From Aeromicrobium sp. (GTDB lineage Bacteria; Actinomycetota; Actinomycetes; Propionibacteriales; Nocardioidaceae), in the NCBI GenBank assembly GCA_023254755.1, contig JALRKU010000167.1:1-12910 (forward strand): a stretch of DNA of 12,910 nt, in the 5' to 3' direction. Shown piece by piece: positions 1 to 7,222 of the stretch (within the stretch, counting starts at the first letter, position 1; every line of letters begins with the position of its first letter). The notes below the pieces were generated by a model. That model was given only the letters and a program-made list of their open reading frames with translations. It was not told where the DNA came from and did no database searches. A program made the translations under genes and the position numbers.

Positions 1-250
1 CGGAGAGTGGCGGACGCACGGCGTCGCGCGACACCGTCGTGCCGGACGACGCCAGGGTCGGGGCCTCCGCGGCCGCCGGCTCGGTGGTGCCGTCGACGGT
101 CTGCGTCGCCACCGCCACGCCGGACACCGCGAGCGTGCCGATCGCGCAGGCGGCGATCGACCGTCGGGTCAGACGGGGTAGTGACCGGCGCACGATCTCG
201 GTGCGGTGGCCGGACGGAGCGGAACGGTGGCGGGGGGTGGTACGGGGCAC
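1..250 (-). CDS. secreted protein, N-terminal fragment (cut by window edge)
   Basis: A GTG start at 250 follows GAGGAG with a 4-base gap, a strong ribosome binding site, and the frame stays open for 83 codons to the window edge. Residues 1-30 are basic and polar and end in an Arg-Arg pair (R29-R30). Residues 31-48 form a hydrophobic stretch (SIAACAIGTLAVSGVAVA), followed by an Ala/Thr/Ser/Pro-rich, low-complexity region. This is a long actinobacterial signal peptide or signal anchor with an exported linker. The Arg pair lacks a convincing Tat consensus, so Sec export is more likely. The catalytic or binding part lies outside the window. Actinobacterial proteins with this build are often cell-wall peptidases, transglycosylases or Rpf-like proteins, but nothing visible here decides which. 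It is divergent from the alarmone synthetase gene. Confidence 0.72.
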   Translation of the reverse strand, partial: MPRTTPRHRSAPSGHRTEIVRRSLPRLTRRSIAACAIGTLAVSGVAVATQTVDGTTEPAAAEAPTLASSGTTVSRDAVRPPLS

Positions 251-327
251 TGGTCTCCTCGTCGAGCTTCGGGGTCGAGGTCCGGGGGGCGGATCTCGCG
301 TGGGCGTCGGGCCCAGGCCGACCGGCG

Positions 328-357
328 ACGCTAGGCACCGTTCCTGAGAAGTGACAG
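328..357 (-). promoter_or_regulatory. probable promoter of the secreted-protein gene
   Basis: On the minus strand, CTGTCA (352-357; 4 of 6 matches to TTGACA) lies 18 bases before TAGCGT (328-333; fits the actinobacterial TANNNT form). It predicts transcription from about 321 and a leader of roughly 70 bases before the GTG at 250. A 5-bp inverted repeat (306-310 with 318-322) sits at the predicted 5' end. I saw no recognisable riboswitch consensus in the leader. Confidence 0.4.
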
Positions 358-372
358 GAGGTCTCTCTCAGG
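343..372. repeat. inverted repeat covering a putative -35 region
   Basis: CCTGAGA (343-349) and TCTCAGG (366-372) are perfect 7-bp inverted arms separated by 16 bases. The arms flank the proposed -35 element (352-357) of the leftward secreted-protein promoter. The spacing of arm centres (23 bases, about two helical turns) would suit a dimeric regulator. No downstream T run supports a terminator. The role as an operator is inferred from position only. Confidence 0.35.
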
Positions 373-437
373 TCAGGCGGGAGACGGGGCCGCCGACGTG
401 GCGAGCATCACGGGATCCGGCCGTGGTGGGGGTTCCG

Positions 438-443
438 TAGGCT
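438..443 (+). promoter_or_regulatory. -10 element of a leaderless promoter for the alarmone synthetase
   Basis: TAGGCT ends exactly 6 bases before the GTG at 450, so the predicted transcription start coincides with the start codon. No Shine-Dalgarno sequence precedes the GTG. No clear -35 hexamer is visible at 16-18 bases. The same hexamer and spacing recur at 4543 and 8933, which strengthens the call. Confidence 0.6.
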
Positions 444-449
444 GCGGGT

Positions 450-1244
450 GTGGACGTCCCGGCCTCGCCCGAACCTCTCGACGACGACTCGCTCCTGCGG
501 GTCGGGGACCTGCGGTCGCTCCAGCACGACTTCACCCGCTTCATGCTGCGCCACCGCTTCGCGATGGAGGAGGTCGTCACGAAGCTGACGATCCTGCGCG
601 ACGAGTTCGCCGTGATGCACGACCGGAATCCCATCGAGCACGTGGCGTCGCGGTTGAAGACTCCCGAGTCGCTCGTCGAGAAGATGCAGCGCAAGGGCAC
701 CGAGCCGTCGTTCGACGCCATCCGGCGCACCATCACCGACATCGCCGGCGTGCGTGTCACGTGCAGCTTCGTGTCCGACGTGCACCGGGTGTGGGACCTG
801 CTCGCGAGCCACCACGACCTCACGGTGCTCGACGTGCGCGACTACATCGCGCAGCCCAAGCCCAACGGCTACCGCAGCCTGCACGCGCTGGTCGAGGTGC
901 CGGTGTTCCTGTCGGACGGGCCGACGCCCGTCACCGTCGAGGTGCAGCTGCGCACCATCGCGATGGACTTCTGGGCCAGTCTCGAGCACAAGATCCACTA
1001 CAAGTACCGAGGCGTCGTGCCGGACGACCTCGCCGACCGCCTCCGCGAGGCCGCCGAGTCGGCGCACGCGCTCGACGCGCGCATGGAGGCCCTGCACGAC
1101 GAGGTGGCCGATCTCGACACCGACGGTGTCGCGCGGCTGCCCGAGGAGATCCGCGACGAGCTCACCACCGGCGCCGAGCTGACGCCCTCGGTCGCCCTGC
1201 TGCACCAGCTCCACGGTCTGGCGAACGGCGACTCATCGCGCTGA
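450..1244 (+). CDS. small alarmone synthetase, RelA/SpoT-domain GTP pyrophosphokinase (YjbM/RelQ type)
   Basis: This 264-residue protein should transfer pyrophosphate from ATP to GTP or GDP, making (p)ppGpp in the cytoplasm. The RelA/SpoT synthetase domain spans about residues 40-190. Visible motifs are RDEF (50-53), the DIAGVR core with probable metal-binding D97, NGYRSLH (139-145), and VEVQLRT with probable catalytic E164, followed by FWASLEHKIHYKY (174-186). There is no HD hydrolase domain and no TGS or ACT domain, so it is a stand-alone synthetase. Its length is near that of the YjbM/YwaC group (about 210-260 residues). The C-terminal 75 residues are acidic and helical and may assist oligomerisation. 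The GTG start is favoured by the -10 element 6 bases upstream. Its transcript is probably single-gene, because the next gene has its own promoter. Confidence 0.9.
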   Translation: MDVPASPEPLDDDSLLRVGDLRSLQHDFTRFMLRHRFAMEEVVTKLTILRDEFAVMHDRNPIEHVASRLKTPESLVEKMQRKGTEPSFDAIRRTITDIAGVRVTCSFVSDVHRVWDLLASHHDLTVLDVRDYIAQPKPNGYRSLHALVEVPVFLSDGPTPVTVEVQLRTIAMDFWASLEHKIHYKYRGVVPDDLADRLREAAESAHALDARMEALHDEVADLDTDGVARLPEEIRDELTTGAELTPSVALLHQLHGLANGDSSR

Positions 1245-1257
1245 CCAGCGAGAACAC

Positions 1258-1286
1258 GTGACGTGGGCCACGCGCACCGGCACAAT
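1258..1286 (+). promoter_or_regulatory. leaderless promoter of the 215-residue unknown protein
   Basis: GTGACG (1258-1263; 4 of 6 matches to TTGACA) lies 17 bases before CACAAT (1281-1286), which is 6 bases before the ATG at 1293. There is no Shine-Dalgarno sequence. An inverted repeat, CGTGG-G-CCACG (1262-1272), overlaps the -35 end and spacer and could be an operator; that role is inference. Confidence 0.5.
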
Positions 1287-1292
1287 GCGGGG

Positions 1293-1940
1293 ATGGACCG
1301 CTTCACGATCGACCGCGACGAGCAGGCTGCGATGTTCGCCGACCACCGCGAGGCGACGGTCGAGCCGCTGCCGATCAGCGAGGCGCCGCAGATCAGCTAC
1401 GCGGCCTGGGGCGAGGACTTCTTCGTCGCCGCGGTGAGCGACGCGCGGATCCTCGCGTCCGTCGACGACCTCGCCGGCCAGCCCATCGACTTCGGCCCCA
1501 TCGGCGCCGGGCCCGGACGCCTCGCCAAGGTGACCGCCCGCGGTCATGTCGGCGACGCGACGGTCCGGCGTCACGAGGGGCTGCCGATCACCTTCGACCT
1601 CACGGTTCCGGTCGACCTGACCTTCGAGGTGGACCTGCGCCTGGAGACCGAGCGCTTCGACGCCCGCCTCGAGGTGCCGATCCGGCTCGTGGCACGGGCG
1701 GTCGAGGGCGTGCGGATCTACATCGACGCGCGCCCGCCGCGCAGCGACGAGGTCAGCGTCCAGGTCACGGCCGACGGTCGCCGGGCCGAGTGGCTGCGCC
1801 GGATCGCCGGGATCGACGAGGAGCTGCGACGCTTCGTCGCCAAGTACGTGACCCGCGAGCTCGACAAGCCGGCGATCCGGCAGGCCCGGGAGATCGACGT
1901 CGTCGGACTCATGGACAAGGCCTGGTCCCCCACGGGTTGA
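1293..1940 (+). CDS. conserved-looking protein of unknown function, beta-rich, possible lipid-binding-like fold
   Basis: This is a 215-residue cytoplasmic-looking protein with no signal peptide, no membrane segment and no catalytic motif that I recognise. The coding call rests on strong G/C third positions, a leaderless promoter in register, and an end 5 bases before the convergent neighbour. Residues about 85-155 show alternating hydrophobic and charged positions (for example ITFDLTVPVDLTFEVDLRL), typical of long amphipathic beta strands. An amphipathic helix follows around 168-198 (IDEELRRFVAKYVTREL), then a short C-terminal tail. Long curved strands followed by a helix recall SMP/TULIP-like or LmeA-like lipid-binding proteins, but the resemblance is in pattern only and I do not assign a function. 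It does not obviously belong with either neighbour. Confidence 0.75.
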   Translation: MDRFTIDRDEQAAMFADHREATVEPLPISEAPQISYAAWGEDFFVAAVSDARILASVDDLAGQPIDFGPIGAGPGRLAKVTARGHVGDATVRRHEGLPITFDLTVPVDLTFEVDLRLETERFDARLEVPIRLVARAVEGVRIYIDARPPRSDEVSVQVTADGRRAEWLRRIAGIDEELRRFVAKYVTRELDKPAIRQAREIDVVGLMDKAWSPTG

Positions 1941-1945
1941 TCGCG

Positions 1946-2518
1946 CTAGGCCGGTCGGTCGCCGCGGGCACAGGCCGCGACGGCCTTCTCGATCCTCCGA
2001 CGCCGCGTGGAGGGCCGCCGCGCGAGAGCCACCTCCACCAGCACGGTCTTGCGGACGCCGGGCGGCAGGGCCGTCCAGGTGGCACGTGCGGCCGGGTCGG
2101 CGTCGAGCGCCTCGACGAGGTCCGGTGGTTCGACACCGTCCTCCGCGTCGTCCAGCAGCGTCCACATCCCGCTCGCCCGAGCCTCCTCCACCTTCGCCCG
2201 GCCCGCCGGCTCCATCCTGCCCTCGGCCTCGAGGCGGGCGACGCGCTGCTTGTTGCTGCGGACCCACGTGCTGCCGGACCGGCGCGGCGCGAACCACATC
2301 ATGGCGCGCTCGTCGTCGATCACCGTGCGGGTCGAGTCGATCCAGCCGTGCGCAAGGGCCTCGAGCACTTGGTCCTCGTAGTCGAGGGGCACGTGGCCCG
2401 AGCCGGTGCGCCACGTCACCACCCAGACCCCGTTGCCGCGCGTGTGGTGCTCGGCCAGCCACGCTCGCCACTCGTCCCTCGAGGCCGGGTGGATGCGCTC
2501 GGCGTCGTCGGGTGGCAC
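1946..2518 (-). CDS. YdeI/OmpD-associated (OmdA) family protein
   Basis: This 190-residue cytoplasmic protein is the last gene of the leftward operon. Family-type features include the N-terminal SRDEWRAWL segment, the GVWVV strand, the central HGWIDS motif and the block RRSGSTWVRSNKQRV, followed by a helical stretch ending in GMWTLLDD. The basic C-terminus (RRPSTRRRRIEKAV) is typical of YdeI relatives. The molecular function of the family is not well established; E. coli YdeI has been linked to envelope or peptide-stress resistance. The GTG at 2518 lies 2 bases after the stop of the upstream gene, with GAGAGG 8 bases before it, so translation is probably coupled. Its stop is 5 bases from the convergent stop of the unknown gene, with no room for a separate terminator. 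Confidence 0.85.
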   Translation of the reverse strand: MPPDDAERIHPASRDEWRAWLAEHHTRGNGVWVVTWRTGSGHVPLDYEDQVLEALAHGWIDSTRTVIDDERAMMWFAPRRSGSTWVRSNKQRVARLEAEGRMEPAGRAKVEEARASGMWTLLDDAEDGVEPPDLVEALDADPAARATWTALPPGVRKTVLVEVALARRPSTRRRRIEKAVAACARGDRPA

Positions 2519-2520
2519 CG

Positions 2521-3120
2521 TCAGAGCCTCTCGGGCTCGGCGGCGGCACTGCGGGCCACGAGGAGGGCCGCGCACGCCGCTCCGAGGGTGCCCAGCAGCT
2601 CGTCGCTCAGGGTGTCCTCGTAGGCGCCGCTGAGCTCGGTCCCCTGGCGGATGAACGTGTACCACTCGCCGATCTCCCAGACCACGGCGAACGCTGCACC
2701 CAGGCCCGTGATCGTGGCGATCAGCGCCCATCGAGGACGGACCTCCGCGCGGGCGACGAGCAGCCCGATGCCCCACAGCAGGAAGAACCAGGTGACGAAG
2801 TGGCTGAGGTTGTCCCAGGGCTCCCAGGAGTCGTAGAGGTCGAGCTGGTTGCCCAGCGCGTCGAATGCGAACGAGGCGGTGACGAGCGCAGCAGGCCACC
2901 ACGGGACCGGCTGCGGGTCGGAGCGGCGACGCTGGACGAGCCACCAGAGGGTCGGGACCGCGAGCATCGCGAGCGTGTTCACGGCCAGGCGGTACGGGTA
3001 GCCCTTCCCGTCGAGCCGGTCGACGACGCAGGAGACCCCGATGAGCAGGTGGACCTCCGTCAGCACGACCAGGGTGATCCAGATCCAGAACGCGGCCCGC
3101 CGCGACGGCACGAGCCTCAC
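2521..3120 (-). CDS. DUF2238/YjdF-like integral membrane protein
   Basis: This 199-residue protein has about five or six membrane-spanning segments. They include FWIWITLVVLTEVHLLIGV, LAVNTLAMLAVPTLWWLV, ALVTASFAFDALGNQL, HFVTWFFLLWGIGLLV, ALIATITGLGAAFAVVWEIG and a C-terminal Ala-rich helix. The loop DSWEPWDNLSHF followed by a membrane helix, and the later VWEIGEWY, resemble the Asp/His- and Glu-containing signatures of the DUF2238 (YjdF) family; its function is unknown. The GTG at 3120 overlaps the stop of the ligase gene by 4 bases (GTGA), so the start is well supported by coupling. The frame is open much further upstream, but that part is antisense-like composition inside the ligase gene and is not protein-like. 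Confidence 0.78.
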   Translation of the reverse strand: MRLVPSRRAAFWIWITLVVLTEVHLLIGVSCVVDRLDGKGYPYRLAVNTLAMLAVPTLWWLVQRRRSDPQPVPWWPAALVTASFAFDALGNQLDLYDSWEPWDNLSHFVTWFFLLWGIGLLVARAEVRPRWALIATITGLGAAFAVVWEIGEWYTFIRQGTELSGAYEDTLSDELLGTLGAACAALLVARSAAAEPERL

Positions 3121-4202
3121 GCGAGGATCTCGTCGAGGTCGTAGCCGGCGACCTCCTCGAGCTGCGCGTACGTGCAGCTCGAGGGATCGCGGTCGTCGCG
3201 CCACCGCTTGAGCTGCGCCGTGTGGCGGAACCGGGTGCCCTCCATGTGCTCGTAGCCCACCTCGGCGACGAGGGTCGGCGCGATGGGGAACCACGACAGG
3301 TCCTTGGTGCCGGTCCAACGGCTCTGGCCCCCTGGCAGCCGCCCGTCGGCCTGCGCCGCCGCATCGGCCCACCCTGCCCAGGGATGGTCCGCGAGCGGAA
3401 CCTGCATCGCCGACAGCTGGTCGTGCAGCTCGGCGCGCCGGGCCTCGGTGAACGACGCGGCGACGCCGACGTGCTGCAGTCGGCCGGAGTCGTCGTAGAG
3501 GCCGAGCAGCATGGACCCCAGGAGGGGCCGCTCCTCGGTGGACGACTTGTGCAGCCGGTAGCCGGCGACCACCACGTCAGCCGTCCGCGCGTGCTTGACC
3601 TTCAGCATGACGCGGCCGTTCTCGGCGTACGGTCGGGCGAGCGGCTTGGCCACGACACCGTCGAGACCGGCCCCCTCGAACACCGCGAACCACTCCTCGG
3701 CGGTGGTCACGTCGGTCGTGGTGCGCGTGACGTGGACGGGGGCCTGCGCGTCGGCGAGCTCGGCCACCAGACGCTCGCGGCGCTGCGAGAACGGGGCGTG
3801 GACCAGGGACTCGTCCCCGATCGCCAGCAGGTCGAACGCGACGAAGAAGGCGGGTGTCCGCTCGGCCAGCATCGCGACGCGAGAGGCCGCGGGGTGGATG
3901 CGCTGCGAGAGCAGGTCGAAGTCGAGGCGCCCGTCGCGAGCCAGCAGGATCTCGCCGTCGAGCACGACCCGGTCGGGGAGCTCGCGCCGGAACCCCTCGA
4001 CGAGCTCGGGGAAGTACCGGGTCAGCTCCTTGGTGGAGCGGCTGCCCAGCACGACCTCGTCGCCGTCGCGGAAGACCACGCAGCGGAAGCCGTCCCACTT
4101 GGGCTCGAACAGCAGGCCGCCCTCGACGGCGTCGGCGGCCGGGACGCCCTGGACCGACTTGGCGAGCATGGGCCGCAGCGGCGGCATCACGGGCAGGTCC
4201 AC
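3117..4202 (-). CDS. ligC: ATP-dependent DNA ligase, LigC type
   Basis: This 361-residue ligase should seal nicks in duplex DNA through a lysyl-AMP intermediate. The adenylation domain covers about residues 1-210. It has motif I EPKWDGFR with catalytic K35, the RS pair of motif Ia (55-56), motif III VLDGEIL (80-86), the FDLLAIGD segment, motif IV LDGVVAK and motif V VMLKVKH. The OB-fold domain follows, with AGYRLHKS at its start and the C-terminal TAQLKRWRDDRDP motif. Length matches mycobacterial LigC (about 360 residues). There is no fused polymerase/primase or nuclease domain as in LigD, and no Ku gene in the window. Such ligases are usually linked to base-excision or gap repair. The GTG at 4202 starts 1 base after the stop of the DivIVA-repeat gene. 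GTG is chosen because GAGG lies about 10 bases upstream; the ATG five codons in is an alternative. Confidence 0.93.
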   Translation of the reverse strand: MDLPVMPPLRPMLAKSVQGVPAADAVEGGLLFEPKWDGFRCVVFRDGDEVVLGSRSTKELTRYFPELVEGFRRELPDRVVLDGEILLARDGRLDFDLLSQRIHPAASRVAMLAERTPAFFVAFDLLAIGDESLVHAPFSQRRERLVAELADAQAPVHVTRTTTDVTTAEEWFAVFEGAGLDGVVAKPLARPYAENGRVMLKVKHARTADVVVAGYRLHKSSTEERPLLGSMLLGLYDDSGRLQHVGVAASFTEARRAELHDQLSAMQVPLADHPWAGWADAAAQADGRLPGGQSRWTGTKDLSWFPIAPTLVAEVGYEHMEGTRFRHTAQLKRWRDDRDPSSCTYAQLEEVAGYDLDEILA

Positions 4203-4203
4203 G

Positions 4204-4536
4204 TCATCGCCGCCTCAGGAGGCGCGCCAGCACGCCTCGTCTCTCCTGGACCACGCCGGCGTGGCCGCCGGTCACGGCCACAGAGGACGCCACGACCGAG
4301 GCCGGCGCACCGCCCAGGCGCACCAGCAGGTCGTCGACCTCCCGGACCGAGTAGCCCTGGCGGAACCGCGTCTGGGTGAACCGGGCGCCGCGGACCACCG
4401 CGGCCAGGCTGCGACGGGCGTCGGCGGCCGCCGCCACGTCGTCGAGCAGCTCGTCGACCTCGTGCATGTCGTAGCCACGACCGAAGGTCACGCGCGTGAA
4501 GCGGACGTTCCTGACCTCGTCACCGGACATCGCCAT
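4204..4536 (-). CDS. small protein with two DivIVA-type repeats
   Basis: This 110-residue protein carries two copies of the actinobacterial DivIVA-domain signature. They run F13 to L31 (GRGYDMHEVDELL) and F53 to L71 (RQGYSVREVDDLL), exactly 40 residues apart. In true DivIVA/Wag31 this motif forms the N-terminal membrane-targeting region, followed by a long coiled coil. Here the coiled coil is absent, and the C-terminal 35 residues are Val/Ala/Gly-rich and end in a basic LARLLRRR tail. It may therefore bind membranes or polar partners without scaffolding; this is inference. The ATG at 4536 is preceded by TAGGCT with a 6-base gap, so this is the first gene of a leaderless four-gene operon. An alternative ATG lies two codons downstream at 4530. 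Confidence 0.82.
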   Translation of the reverse strand: MAMSGDEVRNVRFTRVTFGRGYDMHEVDELLDDVAAAADARRSLAAVVRGARFTQTRFRQGYSVREVDDLLVRLGGAPASVVASSVAVTGGHAGVVQERRGVLARLLRRR

Positions 4537-4542
4537 GCGGCG

Positions 4543-4571
4543 AGCCTAGGGCGTCAGGCGCGCTGGGTCAG
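4543..4571 (-). promoter_or_regulatory. leaderless promoter of the DivIVA-repeat/ligase operon
   Basis: On the minus strand, CTGACC (4566-4571; 4 of 6 matches to TTGACA) is 17 bases before TAGGCT (4543-4548), which is 6 bases before the ATG at 4536. The -35 lies inside the end of mqo and the -10 in the 17-base gap between the genes. This would let the operon be transcribed independently of mqo. It is the best-formed promoter in the window. Confidence 0.65.
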
Positions 4572-6077
4572 GCCGAGCGACGTGTCGGTCCAGGTGCGGA
4601 GGTCCTCGTACAGCGACGGGTTGTCCGCCAGCGAGACGCCGTACGACGGGACGAGCTCCTTGAGCTGCGGCGCCCACCCGTCGATGCGCGAGGGGAAGCA
4701 GCGCTCCAGCACGTCGAGCATCGCGGCGACCGCGGTGGAGGCGCCCGGCGAGGCACCGAGGAGACCCGCGATCGAGCCGTCGGCCGCGTTCACGACGGTG
4801 GTGCCGAACTCGAGCGCACCGCCACGTCCCTTCTTGCGCACCACCTGCACGCGCTGGCCGGCGGTGATCAGCTCCCAGTCCTGGTCCTCCGCCAGCGGGG
4901 CGAAGACGCGCAGGTCGTCGATCTTGCGTCCGCGCGTCTTGGCCAGCTCCAGCACCAGGTACTTGATCAGCGAGAACGAGGTCAGCCCGATGGCCGCCAT
5001 CGGCACGATGTTGTCGAGACGGATCGAGCCGGGGAGGTCGGTGAAGGACCCCTCCTTGAGGAACTTGGGGGTCCATCCCGCGTACGGGCCGAACAGCAGC
5101 GAGCGCTGACCGCCGATCACGCGGGTGTCGAGGTGCGGCACGGACATCGGCGGGGCACCGACCGCGGCCATGCCGTAGACCTTGGCGTGGTGCTTCTCGG
5201 CGACCGACTCGTCGACGCACCGGATGAACTGGCCGCTGACGGGGAAGCCGGCGAAGCCCTTGATCTCCTCGATGCCGGACTTCTGCAGCAGCGAGATCGC
5301 CCCGCCGCCCGCGCCGACGAAGACGAACTTGGCCGAGATGTTGACCGAGCCGCCCTCAACACGGTTCTTCACGACGGCCCGCCACGTGCCGTCGGTGTCG
5401 CGCTTCAGCGACTTGACGTGGTGGTCGTAGCGGATGTCGGCGCCGCTGCGACGCAGGCCGTCGATCAGCTGCGCCGTGAGGGCGCCGAAGTCCACGTCGG
5501 TGCCGTGGTTGGTCCAGCTGGCCGCGACGGGCTCCGACAGGTCACGGCCCGCGGCCATCAGCGGGAGGCGACGGGCGAACTCGTCGCGGTCCGTGATCAT
5601 CTCGAGGCCGCCGAAGAGGGGGTGACCGGCGAGCGCGTCGTAGCGCTTCGTGAGGTAGTCGATGTTCTCGGCGCCACGGACGAAGCTGACGTGCGGGACC
5701 GGGTTGATGAAGCTCGACGGGTCCTTCAACCAGCCCTGGTCGACCGCGTGGGCCCAGAACTGTCGCGAGAGCTGGAACTGCTCGTTGACCGTGATCGCCT
5801 TGCTGACGTCGACGTCGCCGTTGGGCAGCTGCGGCGTGTAGTTCAGCTCGCAGAGCGCCGAGTGGCCGGTGCCGGCGTTGTTCCACGGATCGCTGCTCTC
5901 CAGCGCCGGCGCGCCGAGGCGCTCGACGATGGTGATGGACCAGTCGGGCTGGAGCGTGCGCAGGAGCGAGCCGAGCGTCGCGCTCATGACGCCGGCCCCG
6001 ACGAGGAGGACGTCCGTCGTGACGCGGCCGGGTACGGCCGACTGACGAGGTACGGGAAGTTCAGCGCTTGCGGCCAA
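4554..6077 (-). CDS. mqo: malate:quinone oxidoreductase
   Basis: This 507-residue FAD enzyme oxidises malate to oxaloacetate and passes electrons to quinone at the inner face of the membrane, joining the TCA cycle to respiration. The N-terminal dinucleotide-binding fold is at about 22-42 (DVLLVGAGVMSATLG). Further family segments are ERLGAPALESSDPWNNAGTGHSA, QFWAHAVDQGW, FVRGAENIDYL, SWTNHGTDVDFG, FVFVGAGGGA, GFPVSGQFIRC, LLFGPYAGWTPKFLKEGS, and the C-terminal GASPGASTAV and FPSRIDGW. The length fits the family (about 490-510). The start is TTG at 6077, with AGGAG 10 bases upstream. No in-frame ATG or GTG occurs before Met31, which lies inside the FAD fold. An out-of-frame ATG directly after AGGAG opens a tiny overlapping frame (see findings). 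No clear promoter was identified upstream. Confidence 0.95.
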   Translation of the reverse strand: MAASAELPVPRQSAVPGRVTTDVLLVGAGVMSATLGSLLRTLQPDWSITIVERLGAPALESSDPWNNAGTGHSALCELNYTPQLPNGDVDVSKAITVNEQFQLSRQFWAHAVDQGWLKDPSSFINPVPHVSFVRGAENIDYLTKRYDALAGHPLFGGLEMITDRDEFARRLPLMAAGRDLSEPVAASWTNHGTDVDFGALTAQLIDGLRRSGADIRYDHHVKSLKRDTDGTWRAVVKNRVEGGSVNISAKFVFVGAGGGAISLLQKSGIEEIKGFAGFPVSGQFIRCVDESVAEKHHAKVYGMAAVGAPPMSVPHLDTRVIGGQRSLLFGPYAGWTPKFLKEGSFTDLPGSIRLDNIVPMAAIGLTSFSLIKYLVLELAKTRGRKIDDLRVFAPLAEDQDWELITAGQRVQVVRKKGRGGALEFGTTVVNAADGSIAGLLGASPGASTAVAAMLDVLERCFPSRIDGWAPQLKELVPSYGVSLADNPSLYEDLRTWTDTSLGLTQRA

Positions 6078-6274
6078 CGCCAGTCATCTCCTGGTGAGAG
6101 AAGGTTCAACGAGTCGGTACTCTCCAATGTCCCGCGACGCGACTGCACACCGCGACTTCAACCGGTGTGATCTTCGTCGTCCCCCGCGTGATCTGCGTCT
6201 CGTCACGCCTCCGGCCCCTCGTCGCGCAGGCGAGTGAGGCGGTCCTGGCCAGGGCTTCGACGATCGTGCGCCCC

Positions 6275-6280
6275 TACACT
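6275..6280 (+). promoter_or_regulatory. -10 element of a leaderless promoter for the ABC-ctaA operon
   Basis: TACACT ends 6 bases before the GTG at 6287, the same geometry as at the other leaderless starts. No Shine-Dalgarno sequence is present, and no convincing -35 hexamer lies at 16-18 bases. The 209-base divergent gap to mqo (6078-6286) holds nothing else I can assign; GAGT-CGGT-ACTC at 6111-6122 is a short inverted repeat of unknown meaning. Confidence 0.5.
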
Positions 6281-6286
6281 GTGCGG

Positions 6287-7218
<932 letters not shown>

Positions 7219-7222
<4 letters not shown>

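Noticed and set aside
251..327. c-di-AMP (ydaO-type) or other riboswitch in the leader of the secreted-protein gene
   Set aside because: Such riboswitches often precede actinobacterial cell-wall genes, but the leader is only about 70 bases and lacks the conserved segments I would expect.
1946..3364. Long minus-strand open frame extending the YdeI-family gene upstream
   Set aside because: The part upstream of 2518 overlaps the membrane-protein gene in another frame and is Arg/Gly/Pro-rich. The YdeI homology begins right after the GTG at 2518.
3595..5109. 504-codon plus-strand open frame opposite the ligase and mqo genes
   Set aside because: It is Ser/Arg/Thr-rich, spans two well-identified genes on the other strand, and has no recognisable motif or start signal.
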